In this document: positions 33,577 to 44,973 of the stretch, one piece after another
Position numbering within the stretch: the stretch's first letter is position 1
Layout of the letters: every line of letters starts with the position of its first letter
DNA from: Amaurobius ferox
Lineage: Eukaryota; Arthropoda; Arachnida; Araneae; Amaurobiidae
Direction: 5' to 3'
Length of the DNA: 64,000 nt
Assembly (NCBI GenBank): GCA_951213105.1
Contig: OX578149.1
Span: 496,001 to 560,000, forward strand
Translations under genes and position numbers: made by a program
The notes under the pieces: generated by a model
What the model was told of the DNA's origin: nothing
The model's database searches: none
Seen by the model: the letters and a program-made list of their open reading frames with translations, nothing else

Positions 33577-34592
33577 AATAAACCTATGTCAGCTAAACGT
33601 AGGAAGAACAATAGCAGCGGTGAATATCATCAACAAAGAGAAGGACAGTTACGATATTATATGCCTACAAGAGCCATACTATTTAAAAAAGAATGGCAAA
33701 ATAGCAGGCTTTCCAAACAAAGTGGCAGTGTTTCAGTGCAACATAAGCAAAGAACCCAGAGCAGCGATCCTAATAAGTAATACAAGGATCCAGGCCTTGG
33801 AAATTCATGCAACAAGAGACGTAGTTGCAATTAAAATCGACAGGAAGGAAATCAATATTGTAGTAATCTCATGTTACTGCGCCCCATCAGAAGAGATAGA
33901 ACCGAAACTGCTAGAAATAGAAGAAATAATAAATAGATTTCCAAATGACGAAATCATCATAATGGGTGATTTCAATGCAAAGAGCATGTTATGGGGGCAG
34001 CATGAGGACAACCAAAGAGGTGAGGAGGTCCAGGCACTGGTAACAGCGCAAGACCTCCTTATTGTAAATGACCCGGAGAGTGAACCAACTTTCCAAAGCT
34101 CCAGAGGAGTAAGTTGGGTTGACCTCACGCTGGCTAAAATCAGAAAACTCAAAATCATAGAATGGGCAGTAGACGAAGCAGAAACGGCATCTGAACATAG
34201 GAAGATAGTGATGAAAGTAGAAGATGATTATGAACATAATTGGAAAGAAGGAAGAATAAATATAAAGAAAATGGATTGGCTCAGACTTAAAGTGTCACTA
34301 GCGGAAAAATTCGGGAAGTTGGATAACAGCTGGCTCATGAGCGCTCCGTTAAATAGCAGAATAAAGGCTATGACCAAAATGGTCAAAGAGGCATGCAAAG
34401 TCTCAACAGCAGAAAGAAAAAGTGGTGAGAAAAGGAAAAAGGAAGTCCCATGGTGGAATATTAACCTGACGATTTTGCGAAAAAGAGTCGCAGCATTGAG
34501 GAAGAGGTTCCAGGGGTGCAAAGAGGAAAACAAAAGAATGGACTACAAGATCCAATACAAGAAAGAGAAAGGTATCTTAAATAATAAAAGGC
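33569..34592 (+). pseudogene. LINE ORF2, 5' part: apurinic endonuclease domain
   Basis: ORF2 starts in the 8-nt overlap with ORF1. Residues 1-215 are an exonuclease/endonuclease/phosphatase fold: KINLCQLNVGR (catalytic Asn), IICLQEPYY (catalytic Glu), IIMGDFNAKSMLWG (Asp and Asn) and ASEHRKIV (terminal His motif). This enzyme nicks target DNA to prime reverse transcription. Residues 275-340 are the basic linker (PWWNINLTILRKRVAAL). The frame is lost at about 34593, where a TG microsatellite and unrelated DNA begin; the ORF continues artificially to a stop at 34721-34723. Confidence 0.88.
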
Positions 34593-35424
34593 AATGTCTG
34601 TGTGTGTGTGTGTGTGTGAGTGTGTGTGTCTGTCTTATACACTATACGTTTCGCGACCGCGCGTCGGAGAGCTACGAAATTTGGCAATCGGAGACCTGGG
34701 GGGGGAGGGAAGGGGACACGTGAAAACCGATTTTCAAAATTCTAATTATTTTTTTATTTATTTAATGTTTTATGCGATTTCGACCTTTTTTTGCCCTTTT
34801 TGCCCTTTTTTCTCCACGATCAGGACGTCGTAGAAAAAAAAAACTCACACTATCGGAAAGAGCAGACAATTGCGAGTAAAAATATATCAATTTCAAATCT
34901 CCATTTCGATTTCTAATATTTTTTAAAGATTTTAAAACAAAAGTCACTTTTGGCTCAAAAAAACGATTTTTGGTTTTTAAATTCTCGCATAGTAAAAAGT
35001 ACTCATAATTTCGACTAATAATTTACATTTTTAGAAAGCTGAAATATCTGGCATTCTTACAAGTCTAATCTGGTCCAGAAATAATGAAAATTGCCTTCAG
35101 GATCGCAATTTTAAAGACGTCATGATTTTAAATTTCTCGGCGTTCCGTTCGTTTCTCCCCCGCTGAAGCAGGGAAGGTGGTGGGTGGGGACGTCAAGGTG
35201 GAGGTGACGTCACGGTTCTGAATAGAGCGCCTTTGCTCTATATAAATTATTATATTTATATTTTAAATGATGGGACGATCTGGATTTTTTAAATGTATAT
35301 TTTAACTTTTGGATATTTTAAATGGATATTTTAATTTTATGGATATTTTAAATGATGGAACAATGAAACAATGGAATGAGGATGATGGAATTAAGCATAT
35401 GGTCATTTTAAATTGCAAATTAGC
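34593..35424. other. Left part of the insertion in ORF2, unassigned
   Basis: It starts with a (TG)n tract (34596-34630), then TACACTATACGTTTCGCGAC, a G-run, and AT-rich sequence. A GC-rich patch at 35140-35230 contains two TGACGTCA-like sites and GCGCCTTTGCTCTATATAAA. Several TGGATATTTTAAATG-type units follow (35280-35365). No coding. It is contiguous with the SINE array that follows, but whether they arrived together cannot be told from this copy. Confidence 0.5.
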
Positions 35425-36837
35425 GCGTGGGAAGTTAGCGGTAGGCCCGGGTTCGATTCCCGCCACTGCCAAAACTGCCGCCGTGTTTACGTGGAATACG
35501 ATCACGTTAAATATGTGGGTCCGTAAGTCCTTCCGAGAGGTTGGTGGTAGGGGAAGGAGGATACGGCCCCTGTGGATGCCTCCCCCACTGGGTTCCCGTC
35601 TAAATTGGGTGAATATGTAGAAAGTTATGGAGATTGTCGCGGAGGGCGCGGCAGCCCAGTGGTTAGCGCGCGGGAATTGCACTCAGTAGGCCCGGGTTCG
35701 ATTCCCGCCACTGCCAAAACTTACGCCACGTTCACGCAGAGTACGATCACGTTAATCATGTGGGTTCGTGAGTCCTTCCGAGAGGTTGGTGGTAGGGGAA
35801 GGAGGGTACGGTCTAAATTGGGTGAATAAAAAGAAAGTTATGGAGATTGTCGCGGAGGGCGAAGTAGCCCAGTGGTTAGCGCGCGGGAATTGCACGCGGT
35901 AGGCCCGGGTTCGATTTCCGCCACTGACATGGAGTACGATCACGTTAAACATATGGGTCCGTATGTTTTTCCGAGAGGTTGGTGGTAGGGGAAGGAGGGT
36001 ACGTTCCCTGTGGATGCCTCCCCCACTGGGTTCCGGTCTAAATTGGGTGGCACATCCTGGCCGTCCAACCAGTTACCAGGCCCGGGTTCGATTCCCAAAA
36101 TTGCCGCCGTGTTTACGCGGAGTACGAGCACGTTAAACATGTGGGTCCGTGAGTCCTTCCGAGAAGTTGGTGGTAGGGGAAGGAGGGTATGGTCTAAATT
36201 GGATGAATAAAAAGAAAGTTATGGAGATTGTCGCGTAGGGCAAAGTAGCCCAATGGTTAGCGCGCGGAAATTGCACTCGGTAGGCCCAGGTTCGATTCCC
36301 AAAATTGCCGCCGTGTTTACGCGGAGTACGATCACGTTAAACATGTGGGTCTGTAAGTCCTTCCGAGGGGTTGGTGGTAGGGGAAGAAGGGTACGGTCCC
36401 TGTGGATGCTTCTCCCACTTGGTTCCGGTCTAAATTGGGTGAATAAAAAGAAAGTTATGAAGAATATCGCGGAGGGTGAAGTACCCCAGTGGTTAGTGCG
36501 CGGGATTTGCACTTGGTAGGCCCGGGTTCGATTCCCAAAATTGCCGAATAAAAATAAAGTTATGGAGATTGTCGCGGATGGCACGGTAGCCCAGTGGTTA
36601 GCGCGCGGGAATTTCACTCGGTAGGCCCGGGTTCGATTCCCTCCATTGCCAAAACTGCAGCCGTGTTCACGCGGAGTACGATCACGTTAAACGTGTGGGA
36701 CTGCAAGTCCTTCCGAGAGGTTTGTGGTAGGGGAAGGAGGGTACGGTCTCTTTGGATGCCTCCCCCATTGGGTTCCGGTCTAAATTGTGTGGCACTTCCT
36801 GGCCTTCCAAGCAGTTACCTTACACCTTTCTGGTAGG
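35425..36837 (+). repeat. Head-to-tail array of about seven tRNA-SINE copies
   Basis: Successive units start near 35425, 35626, 35850, 36080, 36225, 36460 and 36545. Complete units have the A box TAGCCCAGTGGTTAGCGCGC, the B box GGTTCGATTCC, and the body CCTTCCGAGAGGTTGGTGGT with GGGGAAGGAGGGTACGGTC. Units are linked by GGGTGAATAAAAAGAAAGTT with ATGGAGATTGTCGCG. Several units have internal deletions, for example loss of the segment between the B box and CACGTTAAACATGTGG. The last unit has the standard 3' region and ends at CTGGTAGGTCG, just before LINE sequence resumes. The A and B boxes are those of the SINE head, not of tRNA genes. Confidence 0.88.
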
Positions 36838-39472
36838 TCGCGCCAACGAGTTTGCCACGGTCAGAATTTTCAAGGGTAGCGAACAGGCTGGTCGCCAAAG
36901 GCGGCTAGTTTTCAAAAAGAAAATAAGGCAGGCAAAGTTTGAATGCTGGAAGAAATACTTGGAAAAGATAGATCCTAGAGCACCCTTCGGAAGTCACTTC
37001 AGGATGCTAAAAGGCAAACTTTTGCCTCGACTCAATATCAAGCAGGTCAGGTCCCCAACAGGGACAATAACGAATTCTTTAGAAGAAACTATAAAAGTGT
37101 TAATGGAGTACCACTTCCCGGATGATGATCCAAATGATGACACGGAAGAGCAAAAAATAATGAGAGAAAGAGGTAATGAGAACCTACTCTCAGAAAAAGA
37201 TAGCGAATTTAAGGAAGAAGAAATCAGAGCAACCATAAGTAAAATGAGCCGAAAAAAGGCTCCAGGAACGGATGGTATCCCAATCGAAATTATTAATGAA
37301 GTGTTTATAGCAAATCCTAAACTATTCACAGCAACCATGAACAGATGCCTAAGAGAGGAAGAATTCCCAGAGACGTGGAAGACAGCAGAACTGATCCTTT
37401 TCAATAAGGAAGGAAAAGAGGGTAAAGACCCAAGCAGCTATAGACCAATCTGCTTATTAACGGCATGGAGTAAAGTGCTAGACAAACTAGTAACAAACAG
37501 AATAATGTTCTATATGAAAAAGACAAATAAATTAAGTACGAAACAGTACGGTTTTACACCAGGGAAAGGCACAGAAGATGCCATCTCAGAAATAGTGGAA
37601 ACAATGAGAGAGAATAGGAGGCAGGACAAGAGCACGTGCATCATCTCGCTCGATGTAAAGAGCGCGTTTAACAACGTTTGGTGGCCTGCCGTGCTAGATA
37701 TCCTAGCCAAGAAGAACTGTCCGAAGAACTTATATGGAATAGTCAAAAGCTACCTAAGTGAAAGAAAAGTCTTCTACGACTCTGGGAACATCAAAATAGA
37801 ACGAAAGTATGGAAAGGGATGCCCACAAGGATCAAATTCCGGGCCCCTACTGTGGAACATAATAAGTGACACGGCACTAACACTTGATCTGCCGGAAGGA
37901 ACGAAGATCCAGGCGTATGCTGACGACTTCGTCCTGATGGTGACTGGCACGGGGAGACCCAATATCGAGAATAAAGCTGGATTGGCTCTGAAACGAATAG
38001 AAGACTGGAGCAGGAAATACAAGCTGCAGTTCAGTCCAGAGAAAACGAAGCAACTATACATGCCCAAACGCAAGAAAATGAGAGACGCACCAAGAATAAA
38101 GTATGGAGGCAAAAACATACAAGATAAGAAACAACTAAGATACCTTGGCGTCGTCCTGGACAAACACCTTCAATGGACAGCACATCTGGACTACCTTAAA
38201 GTAGCAATAAGGCGTCTAATAGATGGTCTAAATGGTATAAGTAGAAGAGAGTGGGGACTAACAGGACCAGTACTAAAAGCCCTGTATAAGCAGGGAATCG
38301 AGAGAATGGCCACATACGCTAGCAGTGCATGGTGGGAAAAAGAAGGAACGGAGAGAATGAAAGAAAAAATAGGACAAATCCAAAGACTCTCTCTATTAGC
38401 CATAACGAAGTGTTACAGGACGACAGCCACGGTAGCGACTCAGGTTCTGGCAGGTACTCTGCCGCTAGACCTGCAAATCACCTTAGAAGCCAAAATCCAA
38501 AGGCTGAAAAGGAAAGGGGAAGACTTCACGTTTGGAAGCATGTATTATAGAAGTGAGGAAATAGAAAAAGTAGAAGAACCATGGAAAGAGCATCCAGCGA
38601 AGGAAAAAAGCATAGGATGGATAAAAGAAACTCCAAAAGGAGAGGGAATAGAAATATTTACAGATGGGTCGAAGATGGAAAATAGAACAGGAGCTGGATT
38701 CGCGGTATATATGGATGAAAGACGAATAGAAAGGAAAAGTTATAGATTAAGTGATAAGAGCAGTGTGTTCCAGGCGGAAGTACTAGCAATTGATAAAGCA
38801 CTAGAGTGGCTAATCGATAAAGCAATGAAGAAGAAGACCATTAATATATTTGTGGATAGCCAAGGAGCCCTAAAAGCCCTTGAATGCTACTTTTCGAAGA
38901 ACAGGCTGGTAAGGCAAGTCAAAGCAAAAATAGCAGAACTGGCCAAAAGTAAGATCAAGCTCGTCTTTTGCTGGATCAAATCACATATAGGAATCACAGG
39001 CAATGAAGAAGCTGACAGTGCAGCGAAAGAGGGTACTACCCAAGAAGTACCCAGCATTGTGTGTGCAATTCCACTGGCAACAGTTAAGATGGAGGCTCAA
39101 AAGGAAGCACAGTCAATGTGGCAACAACGATGGGACAACAGCACGAAGGGAAGGAGTACCTACGAGGTCTTCCCAAAAGTTTCCACAAAAAGAACATGTG
39201 AAAACTATTATGTAAATCAAGTGATTACACTTCATGGGGCCGCACCAGGGTACTTCGCCAGGTTCAAAGTACCCAACACACCAAGATCGTGCAAATGGTG
39301 TGGCAAGCCAAACGTGGACACAAGACACTTCGCAGATTGCGAAGTCTTCAAACCCAGGAGGTTGAAGTCCTGTCCGAGCCTGGACAGCGACATTTTGCTG
39401 AACTACCTGAGGAATGGTAACTTCAGGTGTGCAACAGCAAGAACAATTAAGGACTTCCAAGAAGGACAGTAG
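36838..39472 (+). pseudogene. LINE ORF2, 3' part: reverse transcriptase and RNase H
   Basis: The frame open from 36752 joins SINE sequence to LINE ORF2; real LINE sequence begins near 36838. RT motifs follow in order: KKAPGTDGIPIEII (about 37256), YRPICLL, LDVKSAFNNVWW, KGCPQGSNSGPLLW, and the catalytic QAYADDFVLMV (about 37912). The RNase H domain has all four acidic residues: FTDGSKMENRTGAG (38656), FQAEVLAI, VDSQGALKAL (38853) and NEEADSAAKEG (39006). A C-terminal CKWCGKPNVDTRHFADC knuckle ends the protein at TAG 39470-39472. The domains are intact, but no natural start codon precedes them in this copy. Confidence 0.88.
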
Positions 39473-39830
39473 TCCAGAAGACAATTGTATTCCCTGTATA
39501 ACCTATTTTGTAAATATTTAGAATTGTTTTTGTATTACCATATGCTTGTCTATTTTCTGACACAAGATGTCAAAGTTTGTATTTATGCTTGAAAATAAAG
39601 AAATGCGCCCGGTCAAATCTTCCAACACCAGAGGACTAGCGAGGAGTTTTGGTCACTATTAGGAAGTTCCGAGGTTCAAAATTCAAAATTAAGGTGTCCT
39701 AAGTCCCTACCTTAGCATGGTATGCTTGAGATGAGCAGGATTTTTGAGCAGCGACAGAGCTTGTTGCGCCGTGGTTGCCCACTTAGGGCCGGGACGGTCT
39801 GTGGATTAAATTAAAAATTACCAACAAGAC

Positions 39831-40251
39831 AAAGCTCGAAACTGCACAACTTTCTCAACAATGTCTTCAAATATTTAATACCCTCCTATGGCCATCCAGG
39901 TCCCAGATCTATCACCAATAGAGAACGTCTGGGACATGCTGTGACAGAAATTGCAGCCTTCCCTGAATACCACTGAATTAGCTGATCAGTCGCAACATTT
40001 GTAGCAGGATCTTCCGCAGAGGGACATAAGCAACCTAACTGACCATATGCCACACCGAATATCGACTTTTATAGCCAATTACCACTTACTAAAATGTCAG
40101 CTTCTTGTCACCATTTCTTAATAAAACGTTTTTAATTGATCCCACATTCTAATCATTTGCATATTTCCTCAAACGACATATACATGCCGAGCTTCGCAGT
40201 TGTAGGTTATTCAATATTTCATGGGTGCATATAATTTTTTGCGACAGAGTG
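39831..40251 (+). pseudogene. Tc1-like transposase 3' part and right terminus
   Basis: Following the second copy of the LINE target duplication, broken frames read WPSRSQIYHQ/VPDLSPIENVWDML, QPSLNTTELADQSQHLWQDL and PQRDISNLTDHMPHRIST. These are the Tc1 C-terminal pattern WPSRSPDLSPIENVWD with the final catalytic Glu. The element ends near 40251 with ATATAATTTTTTGCGACAGA GTG before a TATATA, a plausible Tc1-type terminus at TA. It continues the fragment at 32160-32277. Confidence 0.78.
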
Positions 40252-40325
40252 TATATAGCTTCAATGTTTTTTCAGCAGTGATTTGAACGAATTTTTAATC
40301 ACGTTTCTAAAAGCTCAGTGTCAGT

Positions 40326-40778
40326 ATGTCAGAGCACCGAATGCAACACCGAAGGCTGAAAAAACTTCTGCTGAATCCAAATCTGAAAATTGTTTTTCAA
40401 ATTAATCCTTGGATCTGGGAAAATAACCTCTCAAAGTTTGGCCTTTTTGCTATTTTTGTGTTTATAATCCCAGGTCGAAGGTGCTGCCACAACATGATGC
40501 ATTTGCATGGCTATGAGAACTCAATGCTTAAAGAAATAAAAGGAAAATTGTATTCAGCTCATAGAGTTAGAAGTGAGACCACCTCCATGATTCAGCTGAC
40601 TAGGAAAGTTCATTTTGAGAGGTCATCCCAATTTAAAAATTCAGAACATGAATATCTAAGCCATGGAGTTAGAGAGACTTGTTTTCTGCTTTATCTTCAA
40701 AATCACTTTGTAAATAATGCAATTATACAAACTTTGTTTATAGATAGATTGGTTGGAGCTGAATTATATGTCCCATAA
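40326..40778 (+). CDS. Hypothetical ORF, 150 codons, unassigned
   Basis: An open frame starting MSEHRMQHRRLKKLLLNP, with a possible hydrophobic segment FGLFAIFVFIIPG near residue 45 and many His, Arg and Ser later. It lies within the hAT element at 30875-42473, just right of the Tc1 terminus. I recognise no domain. It could be the residue of a captured or element-encoded protein, or chance. Confidence 0.25.
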   Translation: MSEHRMQHRRLKKLLLNPNLKIVFQINPWIWENNLSKFGLFAIFVFIIPGRRCCHNMMHLHGYENSMLKEIKGKLYSAHRVRSETTSMIQLTRKVHFERSSQFKNSEHEYLSHGVRETCFLLYLQNHFVNNAIIQTLFIDRLVGAELYVP

Positions 40779-42481
40779 ATTGAGTCTCTTTTCTTCCATG
40801 GTATGGCCAGACCAATTAAAAATTTGAGATGAATAGTTTGAGGTATTAAACTTGATAAATTGGTTTGTTAAGATTATAGGGGAGCGTAAATTCATTGCAT
40901 TATGTTAGGAGTTGATATAGTATGTATGTTTTAATAGGAAGTCGTATAAGAGATAGCAATATTGAATTGGAGGGCTGTATGATTCGCATGCGACTGTGGA
41001 TATTAGGAGTGGATGGGAGGACCGGTGGCAGTTGATGTCCGCCGGTTCCTGTTTCCCATGCATGTCAGTGGTGTACTTGGACGAGCGTATCGCACGAAGT
41101 ACACGGGCTTTGCTGGTTTATAAAAATTCTTCAACTTCGTTCAAAGTCTCCGAGAAATAAATACTTCGAAGGAACGTAAAATTAAATAAACCAATTGCAG
41201 AGAAGGGAAGTCCACAAAATGTAAAAAAAATATTTTTGAATTCAATTTCAACATTTTTAGTACTATAGGTAAATTATTACAGGAGACTAGTGCATATTAA
41301 GTGGCGCAAATAAAATCAGAAGTGATTTAAATATCATAAAGCATTACTATTTTATGAACAGATGATTTTCAAAAATAAAAATTTATGTTATTCATTATTT
41401 TGATCAATTTTACTGGTTTCTTCATTGATATTTAATATATAAGATCAATTTCATCACCTTCTTGTTTCCCACTTATAGTGGCAGCTTCATGGTCCCCACA
41501 TCTTAGGACGGGCCTCCTGGCCAAAATTCTTTAAGGGCCCCCTATGGGCTGCGGGCCCTTGGATATTAGTTCCACTTATCCCCTTCCTTTATGGCGGACC
41601 TTGAAAAAAAAAACGAACATCCAAAAATTCGTGGACAATTGAGCATTAATAATATATGAGGGCGTAAGGGGCCGCTACCGTGAGTTGCATAGGGTCCCAA
41701 GGTTTTGCAGGTCCCAAGGTTCCTGTTGAACACGAAATATGTTTAATAAACTACGCATACAGAAGCTGGCCTACTTACTCTGCTCTGCGAAGAAATGAAG
41801 GAATCTAGGCTTGACTGAATGAAGATCCCATGCTTTTTACAGACATTTTCCTGAGAGTCATAAATTATTTGCCCAATTAAAGACACTTTTAAGTGAACAC
41901 ACACTGGGCTTGCTTTCCACATCCCTGGACAATGTGTTTCATCCATCTACGGTTTCAGTATTTTTCTCCTGCTGTTTTTTCGACTGCATGTAGTGAAGAA
42001 AAGAGGTTTTGTCCGAAGAGCTCTTATCAGAACCTAATTGGTCTTCGATGGTTTTGTCCGCGAAAATGTGTTCTACAAATGATCTGCACCCGCCGGGTGC
42101 CAGATCTGCGTCTCCGAATTTCCTCAATAAAAATACCGACAAAGATTGGGGACTTCCGGGACCACCCTCGTTCGCTCCCAGCCATTTGTATTTGAAGGGG
42201 ATTTATAACACCGTAAAAAACCATTGTCCCACGTCCATCAGTTGGCTTTGCTTCAACATGAACTTCGAATATTTTGTTTCACCAAAGAAAAATTGTGATT
42301 TTGTAGTGGACATTTAGAAAATTAAAGTTAAAAAAAAGGTTTCAAAGTGAAATTTATAATAAATAAAACCCACTCTTATTTGGATTTTTTCCGAGTGATT
42401 GCCAATTTTTCCGAGTTTTTTGAGCCAGGGGGGGTGTGACACCCCCCACACACCCCCGGTACTTACGTCCCTGATGTCTAT

Positions 42482-43425
42482 GTTTGTATCTGTGTGGTAG
42501 CAATAAAATCTAAGCAATGCTGTGCCTTTGTTGACATCAGCATAAAAACACAAAAAGAAATTATTAAGTGATTAAATTTAAATTTTTATGCATTTCTGAT
42601 CATTTCCATTACGGTAAACATCCCATGCAATAGCCTTGGTGATCTTTTTTTGTTATCAAGGTAAAAATCGCCAAAAGGGGTAATACAACATCTGTTCCTA
42701 TTCTTCTAGTCAGCAAATGTGTAGGCTCCCTTTCTACCTCCTAATTTACAGTTTAGTGACTTTTTTCATAAAATCCTCTCCTACCCCAATAAATACATGC
42801 ATATATGTTATTGCAAGAGCTTTCCCTTTGTTTCATGTTGGTTGATCAAAAACAGCCATTTAAGCCTTTCAAAGCATAGGATTTTTTAAGGAGTGCCTTA
42901 TCTGGGAAAGTACCAGATTTTAATTCCCTGTCCAATAAAAATGAAATAATCAAAAGAAAGGATTACTATGAAAATGAAGAGGATTAAATAGAATAAAGGT
43001 CACTTAACAGATTAATTCTGTCAAGTCTTAGGATAGAGTTTTATTTAATACATATAAAATATATAGTTTCCAAAAGGAGTAGGATAGAATAGATAATTTA
43101 AAAGAGGGGGTGCGCTAAACATTGACTGGACCTCGAGCGATGAGCTGAACTAGATACTAGAAGAACAAATAGGGGGGGGGGGCAATTTCTATGACAACAA
43201 CAAAAAAACAAAAATAAATCATTTTTTTAACCAAAACATATACTAATAAAATTTGGAAAGGAAGTGAAAAGTTCATTTTCAACAGCTGTACAAAATATCA
43301 TTTGATTTCCTTTGCCACATATGGCATTTTGTAATAACTCCTTTTTACAAGTTTCAAATGGAGAATTATTCGACAGTGCTCAAAACCATTAAAAAAGTCA
43401 TGAGAAAATGCAAAATTAACTTTAC
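42482..43425. other. USP intron 3' of the hAT element, no gene seen
   Basis: AT-rich intron with a G-run (43170-43180). The sequence directly precedes the splice donor of the USP first coding exon on the minus strand (GTAAAG, 43425-43420). No repeats recognised. Confidence 0.45.
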
Positions 43426-44271
43426 CTTTGGTTTTTTATACTTTTGTTTTGGAGCTGTGTTCAAATCTTCATGCACTTTGTCCAACAACCACAACAAGAA
43501 CTCCTGAGCATCATGTTGTTCACTTCCTTCATACTGCGGTCCATATTTAGCAACTAAATTTTTCAACTTATTTGATGTACTAGAACAATATTGACAGGAC
43601 CACAGCGACTTCAATAAAATGGCTAGCTGTTCAGTTACTTCTCCTCGAGTCCCATATTTCTTGGAATGTTCTTTATTACGCCTAAGAAAGTCCATTTTAT
43701 AATGACCCATAACAAAATATTCTGTAAAAACATCAGTATTGCTTAAGCATTGAATCACCGCATTCATGAAACAAGTATTACCATGATTCTTTATGCCACA
43801 AACTGCAGGGGGGTTATTTTTGAAGCATTCTTGATAATCATTGGAATAAAAATTGTTGTTGGATCGGATATCCGTGTTGGATGATGATATACTTTGTAAT
43901 ACAGAAACTTTTGAGTGATACTTCTTTGAATGGCTTTTAGAGTTAGAATAAGAAAAAAATGAACTCCTAAATAGTTTACTAACGAAATTAATGGGACGAT
44001 CAGAAAAATTCTTTTTATCATTAGAATTTTTCTGAGTCAATAAATTTTCATCATTATCACAGTTAAATGGAATATCCACTTTTACATGTTTTATACTATT
44101 TCGAGTTCTTTTCCTACCACTCATCCATCGAGGAAGCGATAGCACTTGTCTATCAAAGTGCCTGAAAGAAGACTCTCCAATATCCGCATTTCTTACCTTG
44201 AAGTTTGTAGAGCTAGTCAAATCACCATCAGAAATAGAACGAGTCGAATCACTACATTGCTTTTGTGGCAT
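43426..44271 (-). CDS. USP31/USP43-like ubiquitin protease, first coding exon
   Basis: A 282-codon exon with the start of a cysteine-protease deubiquitinase. Residues 1-155 are Ser/Arg/Lys-rich and probably disordered (MPQKQCSDSTRSISDGDL). The catalytic domain begins VCGIKNHGNTCFMNAVIQCL, with the nucleophile Cys at residue 167 in the Cys box, followed by LAILLKSLWSCQY and GSEQHDAQEFLLWLLDKVHE, a conserved QxDAxEF motif. The exon ends AAG|GTAAAG at 43426, phase 0, fitting exon 28001-28243. A TTTAG|GA acceptor lies just upstream of the ATG (44274), suggesting a separate 5'-UTR exon near the promoter. The enzyme is expected to remove ubiquitin from cytoplasmic or nuclear substrates. Confidence 0.9.
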
Positions 44272-44669
44272 TCCTAAATTGTTACATAATAGAGAACATT
44301 ATCAGATGAATGGGTCAGTTATTTGGATAACATCTATCATAGCAAGTAAAAATCACTTTAGTCCTATAAATTCTTCTCTTGAATTACATAATTAATATCT
44401 TTAATAGACAGAATTAATTTGTTCGTGCTTCTAATGATTCAATTCAAATTAAGAGAAAACCACACCTAAATATGAAATGTTTATATATATTATGAAGGAT
44501 TTATATCAATTTATACAAAGTCACTGATGAATTGATGATTACAAAACAAATGAATATTTGTTGCCAAACTGTAACATAAAATATAAAACATAGTTTAAAT
44601 TTCCCAACCTGTAACAAATGTGGTTTTACTAGTAGATATAGATGCGTTGCACTGACATCACATTCCCCC

Positions 44670-44684
44670 TAGCAACGGTTGCTA
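44670..44684. promoter_or_regulatory. Palindrome in putative bidirectional promoter (proximal copy)
   Basis: TAGCAACGGTTGCTA is a 7-bp inverted repeat around one base, resembling X-box/RFX half-sites (GTTGC and GCAAC). It is surrounded by the least AT-rich sequence of this interval (CACATTCCCCCTAGC, GTAGACGCAGTCCGCCATTA). The USP ORF runs left from 44271 and a candidate ORF runs right from 44857, so the region lies between divergent starts. The same sequence recurs at 45722-45736. No TATA box was identified. Confidence 0.5.
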
Positions 44685-44856
44685 TCGCCATACTCTTTGT
44701 AGACGCAGTCCGCCATTACCATTCCTGTCAATGTAGCGATTTTTTTTATCTTGACACTGTCAAGATTTCAGTGTGAAATTATACCTCACACCACAACGTT
44801 GCTTCTAAGAAGTCAATAAAAGTACCGAGAAAAATTACTTTATACAGATTTGTCTG

Positions 44857-44973
44857 ATGAACCGTATAATATTCGTCACTTCTGAATCGCCTGTACTGAT
44901 ACAGCAAAACCAATGGATATTATCGGCATGTATTGCTTCTACTCCAAGTACAGATACAATACAAGAAGTCAAG
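44857..44973 (+). CDS. Candidate first exon of an unknown plus-strand gene
   Basis: An ATG opens 39 codons (MNRIIFVTSESPVLIQQNQW, then ILSACIASTPSTDTIQEVK) ending exactly at AAG|GTACTT, a possible donor, phase 0. It is divergent from the USP gene across a compact promoter-like region. It does not resemble a protein I know, and no following exon was identified between 46.2 and 50.8 kb. It could instead be 5' UTR or chance. An identical copy is at 45909-46025 in the duplicated unit. Confidence 0.35.

Larger units (their letters stand above)
32278..39817 (+). mobile_element. Full-length non-LTR LINE (APE, RT, RNase H) with 13-bp target duplication
   Basis: TTACCAACAAGAC is identical at 32265-32277 and 39818-39830, defining a complete insertion. 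It starts CCCTTCGGGG with a 5' UTR of about 270 bp, has ORF1 (32551-33576) and ORF2 (from 33569), and ends in an A-rich ATTAAATTAAAAA tail. The combination of a gag-like ORF1 with CCHC knuckles, an apurinic endonuclease, a reverse transcriptase and an RNase H domain fits the I/R1/LOA group of LINEs; I cannot name the clade. ORF2 is split by a 2.2-kb insertion (34593-36837), so this copy cannot move itself. Confidence 0.9.
30875..42473. mobile_element. hAT element hosting nested insertions, perfect 8-bp target duplication
   Basis: The left end CAGGGACGTAAGTGGTCA (30875) and the right end, reverse complement CAGGGACGTAAGTACCGG (ending 42473), are inverted repeats followed by a G-rich tract on both sides. 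The flanking 8 bp ATGTCTAT is identical (30867-30874 and 42474-42481). Inside lie a Tc1-like element, a LINE and a SINE array that together account for most of the 11.6 kb. I could not find a convincing hAT transposase in what remains, so it may have been non-autonomous. The whole nest lies in one intron of the USP gene. Confidence 0.85.

Noticed and set aside
34594..34833. Val-Cys-rich ORF ends at the LINE insertion joint
   Set aside because: It is translation of a (TG)n tract at the insertion border.
35640..36660. Repeated tRNA-like A and B boxes could be a tRNA gene cluster
   Set aside because: No acceptor stem or anticodon arm closes. The units share a long non-tRNA body and match the dispersed, target-duplicated SINE at 24467-24750.
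39780..39817. GGACGGTCTGTGG at the 3' end of the full-length LINE as another hairpin tail
   Set aside because: No convincing complementary arm upstream, and the element ends in an A-rich tail rather than TTCAAC; treated as coincidence or a distant relative.
42009..42317. Overlapping ORFs on both strands at 41.7-42.3 kb as a gene
   Set aside because: Frames overlap on both strands with no recognisable domain and lie near the end of the hAT element; none preferred.
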